This document shows, piece by piece, positions 57,101-64,000 of a stretch of 64,000 bases of DNA (the stretch's first letter is position 1; each line of letters starts with the position of its first letter). Source of the stretch: Verrucomicrobiota bacterium (lineage in GTDB: Bacteria; Verrucomicrobiota; Verrucomicrobiia; Limisphaerales; J093); the NCBI GenBank assembly GCA_029556615.1, contig JAKQDD010000249.1, forward strand, positions 62,001 through 126,000, given 5' to 3'. The notes below the pieces were generated by a model that worked only from the letters and a program-made list of their open reading frames with translations, searched no databases and was not told the origin of the DNA. The position numbers and the translations under genes are program-made.

Positions 57101-58602
57101 AGTACAACGACCAGCGCTGGCGCGGGAAGTCCACCGGGCCCGGCGAGTACGGCGTGAAGGTGCATCCGGCCTGGGGCGACGGCGCCGACTACGGGTATCA
57201 CACCGCCCGGACCCGTGAGGAGGCGATCGAGCTGTTCCTGGGGATCGCGCATCAGGCGTTCGGACTCGGCGCGTCTCGTATCCACAACTGGTGCTGGAAG
57301 GACGACGCGCACCGCGTGTTCCCCTGGGGCATGGTCTATCCCTGCGACGGCGTCCCCCGGGACACCGCCTACGTTCATCGGAACCAGAGCTTCCTCTTCC
57401 GGCACTTCCGGCCGGTGTACCGCGATCCGGAAGTATACGTTCTCACGCCCGACAGCCATCGGATGGGGGGCGCCAAGTGGACGGTGATCGAGGGGATCCT
57501 GCGCTCGATCGAACTCGCGCTCTCGCTGCACGTGGACAACCTCGGCACCTTGAACGAGCAGGACCTGGTGATCCCCAAGGCGGCGCGCGCGATCTTCTAT
57601 CCGCTGCCGTTCTGTCCGCCCGAGCCTGTGTGCGCCCGGCTGCGGGCGTGGGTCGAGGGGGGCGGGGTGTTGTATCTTTCGGGCGACCTCAGTTTCGACG
57701 AGGCGCGCCGGCGGACGCGGACCGATCGGCTCGAGGCGCTGTGCGGCGTGCGTTTCGTGAAGGAGCTCTATCCGAACCTCGAGGTGCCCTCGACGCATGC
57801 GCTGGCCCAACCCTGTATTGCCGTGGCTCCCCTCGGAGCCGTGGTCCGCGCGGCCGCACCCGACGGAACGCCCTGTGTGGTCGAGCATGGGCTCGGCCGC
57901 GGCCGGGTCCTGTTCACAACGGACCCGATCGAAGTGCATCCTGCCGTGGCGCGCGGGGAGGCGGATCGGGCGCTCTATCGCTCGGTGCTCGAGGCTGCGG
58001 GAGTCCGCCCCCTCGGGCTGAGTCCCGAGGCGCCGGAGATCCACAGCCACCGGGTGCCGCTCGATGACGGCGGGGCGGTGTGGGTGCTCATGAATGGGGA
58101 CGATGAGGCGGCGTCGCGCACGGTGACCCTGACGGGGCTTCGACCCTCTCCGACGCTCGAGGTGCAGCGTCGCCGGCCGGCGCTCCTCTGGTCGGACAAA
58201 GCCGGGGCGCTGCGGGCCGTCGAAGTGCAAGGCGAGTTGCGCATCGACAAGGCGCGCGTCGTGGCGGACACAACCCAGGGGATCCTGCTCTCGCTGGATG
58301 GGGCCGACGTGCGGCACTCGAAGGCGCTTCTGGCCATGCCGCTCCGCCACGGGACGGTTCGCTGGAAGACGCACTCCCACTGGCGCGGGGCCGTGGTCGA
58401 ACCGGGCGAAGTCCAGGGCGGCAGATGGCGGACGTTTGCGCGCCGCCCGCTCGAGCGGGAATCCGGCGAAGCGGTTCTGGCCATCGAGGCGGACGATGCG
58501 TTCGTTTGGTTCCTCGTGTGCGAGGAAAGCACCGCAGCCGGTTGGCGGGAATACGTGGGCCGCACCCTGCGGAACCCCGGAGCGGCGGAGGAAAAGGACT
58601 AG
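54133..58602 (+). CDS. secreted multi-domain GH42-like (beta-galactosidase-type) protein
   Basis: 1,489 residues from ATG 54133; signal peptide with GLLTLLVLLGLCTGIARGAVN. Two carbohydrate-binding-like beta-sandwich modules near the N-terminus (NQLADGGFESGLGEW, ~32; a similar block SGFVKSARVKGPGMAYF, ~335). A GH42-like TIM-barrel region follows (~720-1080): LRIGARPVFLFGTDDW, YREVPGLIYYVNGDLRCE, ITTAEFYQLPHQG-type and ASRIHNWCWKDDAHR. A glutamine-amidotransferase-like trimer-domain region (~1110-1290, ARAIFYPLPFCPPEPV) comes next, and a beta domain at the end. The expected acid/base Glu is plausibly in TTAEFYQLP, but I cannot fix both catalytic residues. The TAG stop is the edge of copy G. Confidence 0.65.
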   Translation: MKREGTNGLGTRGLLTLLVLLGLCTGIARGAVNQLADGGFESGLGEWQRHGDCALDWTVAASGRGSLRITRGWAGIEVRHLTPGLEYTCSARVRLAAVRPQPEGGYAFFAVHQLDDFGDLVRAQDVLQAKAPADWTSHQATFTLDPECRTLSIRCGFFRAEGTVWFDDVTLAEGPLAAEASGVGAADRAAVRLPEVTEGLRGMVAILNDDLPAGPGAASPERIESLLREAGFGVATLDSARLADARCLNRGLFDVLVLPYGPSFPVQAAGNFRRFLRDGGKFLSAGGYAFDDLLERAGDGWQRPAGVPSEPEEHALWQCGSPAEGLRGSGPLQFSGFVKSARVKGPGMAYFAIYQFDRAGRIVAWRDLCRVQGTRDWQAVTHRFEVHPAAAVVEVRAGLYRCRGVAAFDDVSIVDAAGKIRFETGFEPPYAVDSTAPVHGRVSNPAQWTVSTRTRHSGQQALVVRHERTVREPERLNTRWGVPEDGLRTEPTQLGVFQADYPLERVRSAQAATGQSVIDPALRLEGVLSGHAAAGVVGFDEARWVPLINGYDAWGRLRGAVGAMLRHDRGPYAGSSWAFFGVTNRDVFAASEPGMGRALADIVGALVEDTYVVALGTDRGCYRQGEGVAVQATLANFGRRQADLRLTVHIETLESPGVPVSRLETRCVLEPGTTRAVALEWRPGRFLADFYRLRGRLWRADRGVDAIESGFVVWNPQAIAGGPALSFRDNYLRIGARPVFLFGTDDWSYVFTTRRETPLQWLEDMRQRRDLGVQIYENLQSPPPRDAESRERMLRKVDGVTQLAQQCGQVYFPGLWIGANTAVDDAELTEQAAYCREFARRYREVPGLIYYVNGDLRCELSDAVSPHWNRFLQDRYGTAGLLAEAWGVASADAALGSLRIEEYSDSNQPWGDVRIYDQNRFRSWLVERWCTILADALREEDPGHLTTAEFYQLPHQGVDLPAAIGTLDLANFGFFEKRGADLARFPLLCKYNDQRWRGKSTGPGEYGVKVHPAWGDGADYGYHTARTREEAIELFLGIAHQAFGLGASRIHNWCWKDDAHRVFPWGMVYPCDGVPRDTAYVHRNQSFLFRHFRPVYRDPEVYVLTPDSHRMGGAKWTVIEGILRSIELALSLHVDNLGTLNEQDLVIPKAARAIFYPLPFCPPEPVCARLRAWVEGGGVLYLSGDLSFDEARRRTRTDRLEALCGVRFVKELYPNLEVPSTHALAQPCIAVAPLGAVVRAAAPDGTPCVVEHGLGRGRVLFTTDPIEVHPAVARGEADRALYRSVLEAAGVRPLGLSPEAPEIHSHRVPLDDGGAVWVLMNGDDEAASRTVTLTGLRPSPTLEVQRRRPALLWSDKAGALRAVEVQGELRIDKARVVADTTQGILLSLDGADVRHSKALLAMPLRHGTVRWKTHSHWRGAVVEPGEVQGGRWRTFARRPLERESGEAVLAIEADDAFVWFLVCEESTAAGWREYVGRTLRNPGAAEEKD

Positions 58603-58686
58603 CGAGGCGCGGAAGAGAGGATTCGGAAAGGCAGGGAGGTTCCATGGGATCGCAGACTTCGTAAGGTCTGAGGCGACGCCTCGCTA
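58600..58686 (-). mobile_element. M1 element, copy G, at GH42-like gene stop
   Basis: TA 58600-58601, 83 bp inside with ends GCGAGGCGCGG and GACGCCTCGC, TA 58685-58686. Reverse orientation relative to A and B. Excision with one TA would leave GACTAAGG, so the original stop was TAA and the insertion changed it to TAG. Confidence 0.9.
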
Positions 58687-58922
58687 AGGACATTGAAATG
58701 GGACGCATGCGCTCTGACGTAGCCGACGTCTGGCGCTGAGACCGAGACCGCGCGGAGTACTGCTGAGCGCGGTGGCGAGCAAGGGCGTGAAAGCGGCGAA
58801 CCGGACGGTCCAGCGATTGGGGTTGGTGCGTACCAATGCAAAACGAAGGCCCTCGGCTCGCCCTGTGTTGCGGACACCAAACCGTCGCGGGGCTGTTGAG
58901 GCGGTCGGCCTCGGCCGGCGGG
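58687..58922. other. non-coding gap of 236 bases, possible repeat remnant
   Basis: No convincing gene: short frames on both strands lack start signals. The sequence around 58695-58745 (GGGACGCATGCGCTCTGAC, then CGTAGCCGACGTCTGG) has a palindromic, repeat-like look, but there is no second copy in this window. Confidence 0.35.
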
Positions 58923-60113
58923 CTACGCGCTGTGCTTTTGGGCCAGCGCCTGCAGAAGAGCCTCCGCCTCCGCCCACCGGGCGAAGCGCCGTTCCTCGGC
59001 GCGGAAGGAGGGCGTATGGATCGACCGGCGGCCGTTGACCATTTGGATCCTGTGCTTCTTGTGGAGCAGTTCGTGGTACATCACGTAGTCCACCACAAAC
59101 TCCGGCACGGCCGGTGCATCCAGCGACACCGAGATCATCACCGTGTCCGTGGTCCGGCGGTAATGCCCGAACTTGCGCCCGGTCAGCGCGCCGTTCCAGA
59201 CCAGCCGCGGCTTCGGAAGATCCCCGTTGAAATGGGAGGCGTTGACGCGGGCGAAGCTCGCTTCGAGATCGTGCACGCACCCCCGTCCGGCTGAGGCCGC
59301 GCTGTGTGCTTGCGGTTCCATCTCGAGGAGTGTCTCCGCAAACTCATCCGAGTCGGCGAATTGGCGCAAGCGGGCGGATCCCGCGGGATCCCGGTGCTGG
59401 AGCGCAAAATCGATCAGCGCCTCCCACACCCCGGCATTGGCATGGAGGAAGCCCTCGCTGACCGTCAGCAGCACCTCGTTGCGGTAGCGCCGCCGTCGGC
59501 ACAACAATTTCACGGGCACGAGATGGACCGTCACGGACGCCGCCAGCGGCGCCAATGCCCGGCGCGGGGCCAGCGCGGCCCTGGACCGTTCGAGGGCCGC
59601 CACATGCAGCGCCAGGTTCTCCTCGTCCGCCAGGAATCTCAGCCATCCATAGACCTCCCGCGACGACCCCGTGAGCGCTTCGGGGTTTGCCCCGCTGTCG
59701 GTGCAAACACTCTCGATGGCCGCAACCTGGGTCTGGATATACCCCTGCAACGCGCGCCGCGCCTCCGGAGACGCGGCCAGCGACTCGACGTCGCGCCAGA
59801 AGCGGTCCGCAAGCGCATCCCTCAGCGCCACCATGTTCCGCAGCGCCAGAGTCCGGGGGCTTGAAGGCGCCGGTTCGCCCTGGGGCCGGACCGGCAGACG
59901 GTCCAGATCCAGTTCTTTCAAGAACAGGTACACCTTGCGCGAGGGCCCGGGCAACCGGTCTGGCGTTGTCCCGTGGGCCGCGCACAGCTGCTCGACCGTC
60001 CCAACAAGCGACCGGACCCGGGCGCCAAACTGCGGCCGGTCGGCGGCGGCAATTCCTCGCTGCAACTCTTGTCGAATCTGGCGGAACGCCCGCAGGAGAC
60101 CCTTGATGCGCAT
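58923..60113 (-). CDS. SprT-like zinc metallopeptidase-domain protein
   Basis: 396 residues from ATG 60113 (an upstream frame start adds 19). N-terminal ~270 residues are helical and unrecognised, with Arg-rich MRIKGLLRAFRQIRQELQRG at the start. The C-terminal ~110 residues resemble SprT/M48-type domains: SHFNGDLPKPRLVWNG, then FGHYRRTTDTVMISVSL, then the zinc motif VVDYVMYHELLHKKH with both His and the catalytic Glu, and a further His in HTPSF. Cytoplasmic by appearance. Could act on DNA-protein crosslinks or be a general protease; not resolvable here. Confidence 0.75.
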   Translation of the reverse strand: MRIKGLLRAFRQIRQELQRGIAAADRPQFGARVRSLVGTVEQLCAAHGTTPDRLPGPSRKVYLFLKELDLDRLPVRPQGEPAPSSPRTLALRNMVALRDALADRFWRDVESLAASPEARRALQGYIQTQVAAIESVCTDSGANPEALTGSSREVYGWLRFLADEENLALHVAALERSRAALAPRRALAPLAASVTVHLVPVKLLCRRRRYRNEVLLTVSEGFLHANAGVWEALIDFALQHRDPAGSARLRQFADSDEFAETLLEMEPQAHSAASAGRGCVHDLEASFARVNASHFNGDLPKPRLVWNGALTGRKFGHYRRTTDTVMISVSLDAPAVPEFVVDYVMYHELLHKKHRIQMVNGRRSIHTPSFRAEERRFARWAEAEALLQALAQKHSA

Positions 60114-60422
60114 GGTTCTTCTCAGGGGTTGGCGTTCGCCGGCGGGACCGGCGCGGCCATCACCCCGCATCCACCCTCGAGCGTTGGAATCGTCTGGAAC
60201 ATGCTGGCCTTATAGCGACGATTGGTGCGAAGCGAAAGATCGAATCGAATTGCCTGACGCGGCTCGGCGTTGTGAGGCTCCCGGCCAGGGGGGGGCAGGC
60301 AAAGCTTGACCCGTGCGCAGGGCGGGTCGAACATCCGAACGTCTGAAGCCGGAGAACGGCTGTTACAGTTCAAAGAACACAACCAGGGCGGGGCGGATCG
60401 GCCCGGCCAGCGGAGACTTATC
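60114..60422. other. 309-base divergent intergenic region
   Basis: Lies between the metallopeptidase (minus) and the oxidoreductase (plus). A TATAAG on the minus strand (60214-60209), with a weak TTTCGC 17 bases before it, could be the metallopeptidase promoter. A TTGACC at about 60305-60310 lacks a good -10. Nothing else seen. Confidence 0.3.
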
Positions 60423-61703
60423 ATGCACGACGGATCGACTCGATGGAATCGGCGGCGTTTCTTGCGGGCGGGGGTGCGGGCGGGGGTGATCTTGGCGGTT
60501 CCCCAGGTGGTGCCAGCCGCCGTGTTGGGCAAGGACGGCGGGGTGGCGCCCAGCGAACGGATCGTTCTTGGCGCGATCGGCATTGGAAACCGGGGATCGT
60601 ATGTCCTCGGCTGCTTCCTCCAGGAGCCGGACGTTCAGTTCGTGGCGATTGCCGATGTCAAGGCGGCGCGCCGTCAGGCGGTCAAGAAGATGGCGGATAC
60701 GAAGTACGGCAACGGGGATTGCGCGATGTACCGCGACCTGCGGGAGTTGTTGGCGCGGGCGGACATCGATGCGGTCCTGATCGCCACCGGTCCGAACTGG
60801 CACGGGAGCGCGGCGATCCTGACGGCGAACGCGGGCAAGGATGTGTACTGCGAGAAGCCCTGCACCCGGAGCATTGTGCAGAGCCTGCAACTGGCGGAGA
60901 CCTTCCGTCGGACGGGGCGCGTCTTCCAGGCGGGGACGCAGCGCCGCAGCCTGCCCAACTTCGTGTATGCGATCGAGCTGGCCCGTCGGGGCAAGCTGGG
61001 GAAGCTGCACACGATGCACGCGCACCCGGCCGGGCTCGAGACGTCGTCGAGCGGATGGCTGCCGCCCGAGCCGGAGCCGGCCAAGGACGAAGTGGACTGG
61101 GATCTCTACCTGGGGCCCGCGGCGTGGCGGCCCTTCAACCGGCGGCTTCTAGATGGCTTCAATTTCGAGAAGGGCGGCGGGATGGTCGGCGGCGGTTGCC
61201 TCGAATGGGGTTCCCATTGCATCGATCTCTGCCAATGGGCGAATGACGCGGACGACACCGCGCCGGTCGAGTACGAGCGGCAGGGGAAGGAGCTGCATGC
61301 CCGCTATGCGAACGGTGTGAAGCTGGTGGTGCGGAATGACGGCTGGTTGCCGCTCGGGTCCTGCCCGGTCCGGTTCGAGGGGGAGACCGGGTGGGTCGAA
61401 ACCGCCGACAACGGCGATCTGGTGGCCAGCCGGCCGGAGCTGCTGGCGGGCAAGGGAGCCAAGATCTCGGGGTATCCCGCGGACTTCCATGTCCGGAACT
61501 TCCTCGACTGTGTCAAGACCCGGGGCCAACCCCGGGCCAGCGCCGACGTGGCGTGCTACTCGCACATCACGTGTCACGCAGCCAACATCGCGCTCTTCCT
61601 GAACCGCAAGGTCCGCTTCGACCCCAAGAAGCACGAGTTCATCGGCGATGAGGAGGCCAATCGCCTCCGTTCCGAGGCCATTCGCGATCCGTGGGCGGCT
61701 TGA
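60423..61703 (+). CDS. Tat-exported Gfo/Idh/MocA-family oxidoreductase
   Basis: 426 residues from ATG 60423, chosen because it puts the twin-arginine motif NRRRFLRAG at residues 8-16, followed by a hydrophobic AGVILAVPQVVPAAVLG. Then the NAD(P) Rossmann domain (LGAIGIGNRGSYVLG, ~50) with the EKP motif KDVYCEKPCTRS (~140-151), and the C-terminal catalytic sheet with GGGCLEWGSHCIDLCQWA (~258). Family members oxidise or reduce sugars and polyols; secreted versions are very numerous in this phylum. The HEAT-repeat gene follows by 19 bases. Confidence 0.92.
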   Translation: MHDGSTRWNRRRFLRAGVRAGVILAVPQVVPAAVLGKDGGVAPSERIVLGAIGIGNRGSYVLGCFLQEPDVQFVAIADVKAARRQAVKKMADTKYGNGDCAMYRDLRELLARADIDAVLIATGPNWHGSAAILTANAGKDVYCEKPCTRSIVQSLQLAETFRRTGRVFQAGTQRRSLPNFVYAIELARRGKLGKLHTMHAHPAGLETSSSGWLPPEPEPAKDEVDWDLYLGPAAWRPFNRRLLDGFNFEKGGGMVGGGCLEWGSHCIDLCQWANDADDTAPVEYERQGKELHARYANGVKLVVRNDGWLPLGSCPVRFEGETGWVETADNGDLVASRPELLAGKGAKISGYPADFHVRNFLDCVKTRGQPRASADVACYSHITCHAANIALFLNRKVRFDPKKHEFIGDEEANRLRSEAIRDPWAA

Positions 61704-61722
61704 ATCTCCTGAAGGAACCAAC

Positions 61723-63705
61723 ATGAAAGCGAATCTTCGACGACTCGTGTGGGGCGGGATGGCGGCGGCCTGGGTTGGCAGTCTGTTGATCGCAGGCGCG
61801 GCTCGGGCGGTGGCGGCGGACGATCCCGCAGCCGCGCGCGCCGAGAAACAGCGGTCGCTGATCGCGCTGATCGAGTCCGACAAGCCGGACGCCGACAAGG
61901 CGCTGGCCTGCAAGCAGCTGGCCGTCTGCGGGACGGCCGACGCCGTTCCCGCGCTGGCCGCGCTGCTGACCGATCCGGAGTTGTCCTCCTGGGCGCGGAT
62001 TCCCCTCGAAGTGATCCCCGGTCCCGCGGCGGACTACGGTCTGCGGCAGGCGATCAACAAGCTCGAAGGCCGGTTGTTGATCGGTGTCTTGTATTCGGTC
62101 GGCAACCGACGGGATGCAAAGGCGGTCGAACTGATCGCCGCCAAACTCCGGGACGCGGACCCGGAGGTCGCGTCCGCGGCTGCCGTGTCTCTGGGCCGGA
62201 TCGGAGGCGGCGCGGCCGCCGCAGCGCTCACCCCGCTGCTGGCCACGGCTCCGGTCCCGGTGCGATCCGCGGTGGCGCAAGGCTGCATGCTGTGTGCCGA
62301 GCGCTCGCTCGCCGCGGGCGATCGGGCGGCCTCGATGAAACTCTACGATGCGGTTCGCGCCGCCGATGTGCCGGTGCAGCGCCGGGCCGAGGCCGTCCGC
62401 GGCGCGATTCTGGCCCGCGGATCGGATGGCATCCCGTTGCTCCTCGAACACCTGCGGTCGCCGGACAAGACCCTGTTCACAATGGCGCTGCGCGTCGCCC
62501 GCGAGCTGCCGGGCAGGGAGGTGACCCAGGCGCTCGCAGCGGAGGTCGATCGGGCCCAGCCCGAACGGCAGGCCCGGGTTCTGCTGGCGTTGGCGGATCG
62601 GAACGACGACGCCGTCATACCCGCGGTGATGGCCGCCGCCCGGAAGAGCGCAACCCCGGTGCGGGTTGCCGCCATCGGCGCCCTCGAACACCACGACAGC
62701 GCCGCCGCCGTGCCTCTGTTGCTCGAGGCGGTCACCGACGCGGATGCCGCGGTGGCGCGGGCGGCCCAGACCGCGCTCACCCGGTTGTCGGGTGAGGAAG
62801 TCGATGCTGCCTTGGTTGCCCGTCTCCCGCAGGCCACGGGTAAAGTTCGCCAGACGCTGATCGAGCTTGCCGGCACCCGGCGGATCGAGGCGGCTCTCCC
62901 CGCACTCCTCCCGGCGTTGACGGATTCGGATCCGGCCCTTCGCGCCGCCGCTGTCGAGACGGTCGGGGTCCTTGGAAAGGACCGGGAAGCCGCGGAGCTT
63001 GTCCGGCTGATCCAGAAGACAACCGCCCCGCAGGAACGCGAGAACCTCGAGACGGCGCTCCTGGCGGTCAGCGGCCGGGGCGGGGCCGCCTGCGTGCCCC
63101 ATCTTCTGCCGTTGACACGCCATGCGGACGGCGGCCTGCGTGTGACTGGACTGCATGCCCTGGCCGCGGTGGGCGGTCCCGAGGCGCTCGGCGCCGTCAA
63201 GGCCGCGGTCAATGATCCCGAGGAAACCGTGCAGGATGAAGCCGTCCGGACACTGTCCACATGGCCGAACAACTGGCCGGACGACGTCGCGGCTGCCGAA
63301 CCCCTGCTGGCGCTGGTCAAGTCCGGCCGGAAAAAGTCGCATCAAATCCTCGGCTTCCGGGGTTACCTCGAGTGCGTCCAGGTCGACAAGCGCCTCACGG
63401 AGGACGCCAAGGCGCTCACGATCAGCGAGCTGCTGCCCCAGGTCCAGCTGCCCGAGGAGAAACAATCGGCCATCGCCGCACTGGGCCGGATTCCTTCCGC
63501 ACATGCGCTCAAGGCGCTGACAGGATTGAGCGCCGACGCCAGCGTAGCCGAGGAAGCCTACTCGGCCATGGCGGGTTTGGCGGCGAAGGCGATTCCCGGC
63601 GTTTCGAAGGAGGAGCGGCAGAAGGCCCTCGAGACAGTCGTCCAAGGCGCCAAGAGCCAGGCGACGCGGAAGCGGGCCCAGGAGGGTCTCAAGGGGCTCA
63701 GGTAG
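61723..63705 (+). CDS. secreted HEAT-repeat protein
   Basis: 660 residues from ATG 61723, with AAGGA at good spacing. Signal peptide (MKANLRRLVWGGMAAAWVGS... ARAVAADD). The whole mature part is made of ~30-residue helical hairpins typical of HEAT/PBS-lyase repeats, for example ADAVPALAALLTDPELSS, DPEVASAAAVSLGRIGGG, ATPVRVAAIGALEHHDSAA and DSDPALRAAAVETVGVLG. No enzyme domain. Probably a periplasmic protein-protein scaffold; close spacing to the oxidoreductase suggests a shared transcript. Stop TAG is eight bases before repeat copy H. Confidence 0.85.
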   Translation: MKANLRRLVWGGMAAAWVGSLLIAGAARAVAADDPAAARAEKQRSLIALIESDKPDADKALACKQLAVCGTADAVPALAALLTDPELSSWARIPLEVIPGPAADYGLRQAINKLEGRLLIGVLYSVGNRRDAKAVELIAAKLRDADPEVASAAAVSLGRIGGGAAAAALTPLLATAPVPVRSAVAQGCMLCAERSLAAGDRAASMKLYDAVRAADVPVQRRAEAVRGAILARGSDGIPLLLEHLRSPDKTLFTMALRVARELPGREVTQALAAEVDRAQPERQARVLLALADRNDDAVIPAVMAAARKSATPVRVAAIGALEHHDSAAAVPLLLEAVTDADAAVARAAQTALTRLSGEEVDAALVARLPQATGKVRQTLIELAGTRRIEAALPALLPALTDSDPALRAAAVETVGVLGKDREAAELVRLIQKTTAPQERENLETALLAVSGRGGAACVPHLLPLTRHADGGLRVTGLHALAAVGGPEALGAVKAAVNDPEETVQDEAVRTLSTWPNNWPDDVAAAEPLLALVKSGRKKSHQILGFRGYLECVQVDKRLTEDAKALTISELLPQVQLPEEKQSAIAALGRIPSAHALKALTGLSADASVAEEAYSAMAGLAAKAIPGVSKEERQKALETVVQGAKSQATRKRAQEGLKGLR

Positions 63706-63712
63706 GATTCGC

Positions 63713-63890
63713 CAGCGAGGCGCGCCTCAGACCAAGCCAAATCCGCGACCCCATGAAGCCTCTCTGCCTTTCCAGACCCTCTGTCCCGCGCCCCGCTGTC
63801 ATGGAGTCCTCGCCAGCGGGGGGGAAGGGCTGGAACAAGAGGGGCCGATACTTGACCTGTTGACCGCAAATCCCACAAGGCGAGGACTCT
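63713..63890 (+). mobile_element. composite inverted-repeat element, copy H (eroded M1+M2)
   Basis: Same M1-M2 order and orientation as copies A and B. M1 left end CA-GCGAGGCGCGCCTCAGACC, right end GCGCCCCGC; M2 ends GAGTCCTCG and CGAGGACTC. The flanking TAs have mutated (CA, TG), suggesting an older insertion. Conserved M2 core CTTGACCTGTTGACC is intact. Confidence 0.8.
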
Positions 63891-63904
63891 GCGGGGGCCA
63901 TGTT

Positions 63905-64000
63905 GTGAAGCGCGTTGACTGGAGCGTCGGCCTTGGGGTGCTGCTCGTGCTGGGGATGCTCTTCCCGGCACACGCCGGGGATGATCTCGAGCGTGGTTTC
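63905..64000 (+). CDS. start of a secreted protein, truncated by window edge
   Basis: Only 32 residues are visible, from GTG 63905: a basic start (VKRVDWS), a hydrophobic core (GVLLVLGMLF) and a clear signal-peptidase site PAHA-GDD, then LERGF. The signal peptide makes the start convincing despite no clear ribosome-binding site. The DDLERGF start recalls GH106-like glycosidases of this phylum, but seven residues are far too few to assign it. Confidence 0.6.
   Translation, partial: MKRVDWSVGLGVLLVLGMLFPAHAGDDLERGF

Noticed and set aside
3640..63890. Open frames running through the M1/M2 repeats with shared peptide patterns (for example LDLWNVWSTGQV and PSLPRLA)
   Set aside because: The similarity follows from the DNA repeats themselves; there is no common start, ribosome-binding site or boundary, frames differ between copies, and long open frames are expected at this GC content.

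Overview
This is a GC-rich chromosomal window with about 48 protein genes and no rRNA, tRNA or CRISPR array that I can see. It most likely comes from a Verrucomicrobiota bacterium, probably of the Pedosphaera/Limisphaera type. The best single marker is a 51-residue protein at 43739-43894 of the Chlamydiae/Verrucomicrobia 'small basic protein' family. A secreted DUF1080 protein, a prepilin-type protein, a giant LamG/DUF11 surface protein, a Tat-exported Gfo/Idh/MocA oxidoreductase and a HEAT-repeat protein agree with this. The assignment rests on family knowledge, not on a database search.

Layout. 1-3553: an RND efflux permease cut by the window edge, and a DUF1080 protein. 3816-10641 (minus strand): outer-membrane barrel, Wza-type export protein and Wzc-type tyrosine autokinase (an exopolysaccharide export set), then FtsK. 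10933-18543 (plus): mreB-mreC-mreD-PBP2-rodA-RNase E/G, the rod-shape and wall-elongation cluster. 18601-19196 (minus): a MazF-like toxin with its antitoxin. 19378-22377 (minus): four genes joined by ATGA overlaps or a 5-base gap (membrane protein, pseudopilin, ABC ATPase, ABC permease). 22431-23997 (minus): an L,D-transpeptidase and an 88-residue orphan. 24407-27441 (plus): a DsbD-like thiol reductase and a TlpA-like protein. 27808-34278 (plus): a housekeeping run of prs, rplY, pth, rpsF, ssb, rplI, pgk, tpiA and secG, with no rpsR at its usual place between ssb and rplI. 34348-39316 (plus): an Opp-type peptide-binding lipoprotein, two permeases and a flavoprotein. 39325-43894 (minus): a membrane protein, a DUF6941-like protein, folD, an SH3 protein, an rRNA pseudouridine synthase and the small basic protein. 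44071-64000: large secreted or carbohydrate-related proteins (esterase, 2,539-residue LamG protein, GH42-like protein), a zinc metallopeptidase, an oxidoreductase, a HEAT-repeat protein and the start of another secreted protein.

The most unusual content is between the genes. Two families of short inverted-repeat elements, called M1 (about 83 bp inside its flanking TA pair, ends GCGAGGCGC) and M2 (about 85 bp, ends GAGTCCTCGAC), occur about a dozen times. Sometimes they are fused as M1-M2. Well-preserved copies are flanked by TA, as expected for non-autonomous IS630/Tc1-type elements. In five cases (ftsK, oppB, oppC, the small basic protein and the GH42-like gene) the stop codon of the neighbouring gene is made of the flanking TA plus the next base, which is the element's first G in four of them. 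oppC lies between two copies, and its first ~30 codons are read from one of them. A third inverted repeat (GGGTCTGTG) starts in the same way, at the stop codon of the DUF1080 gene.
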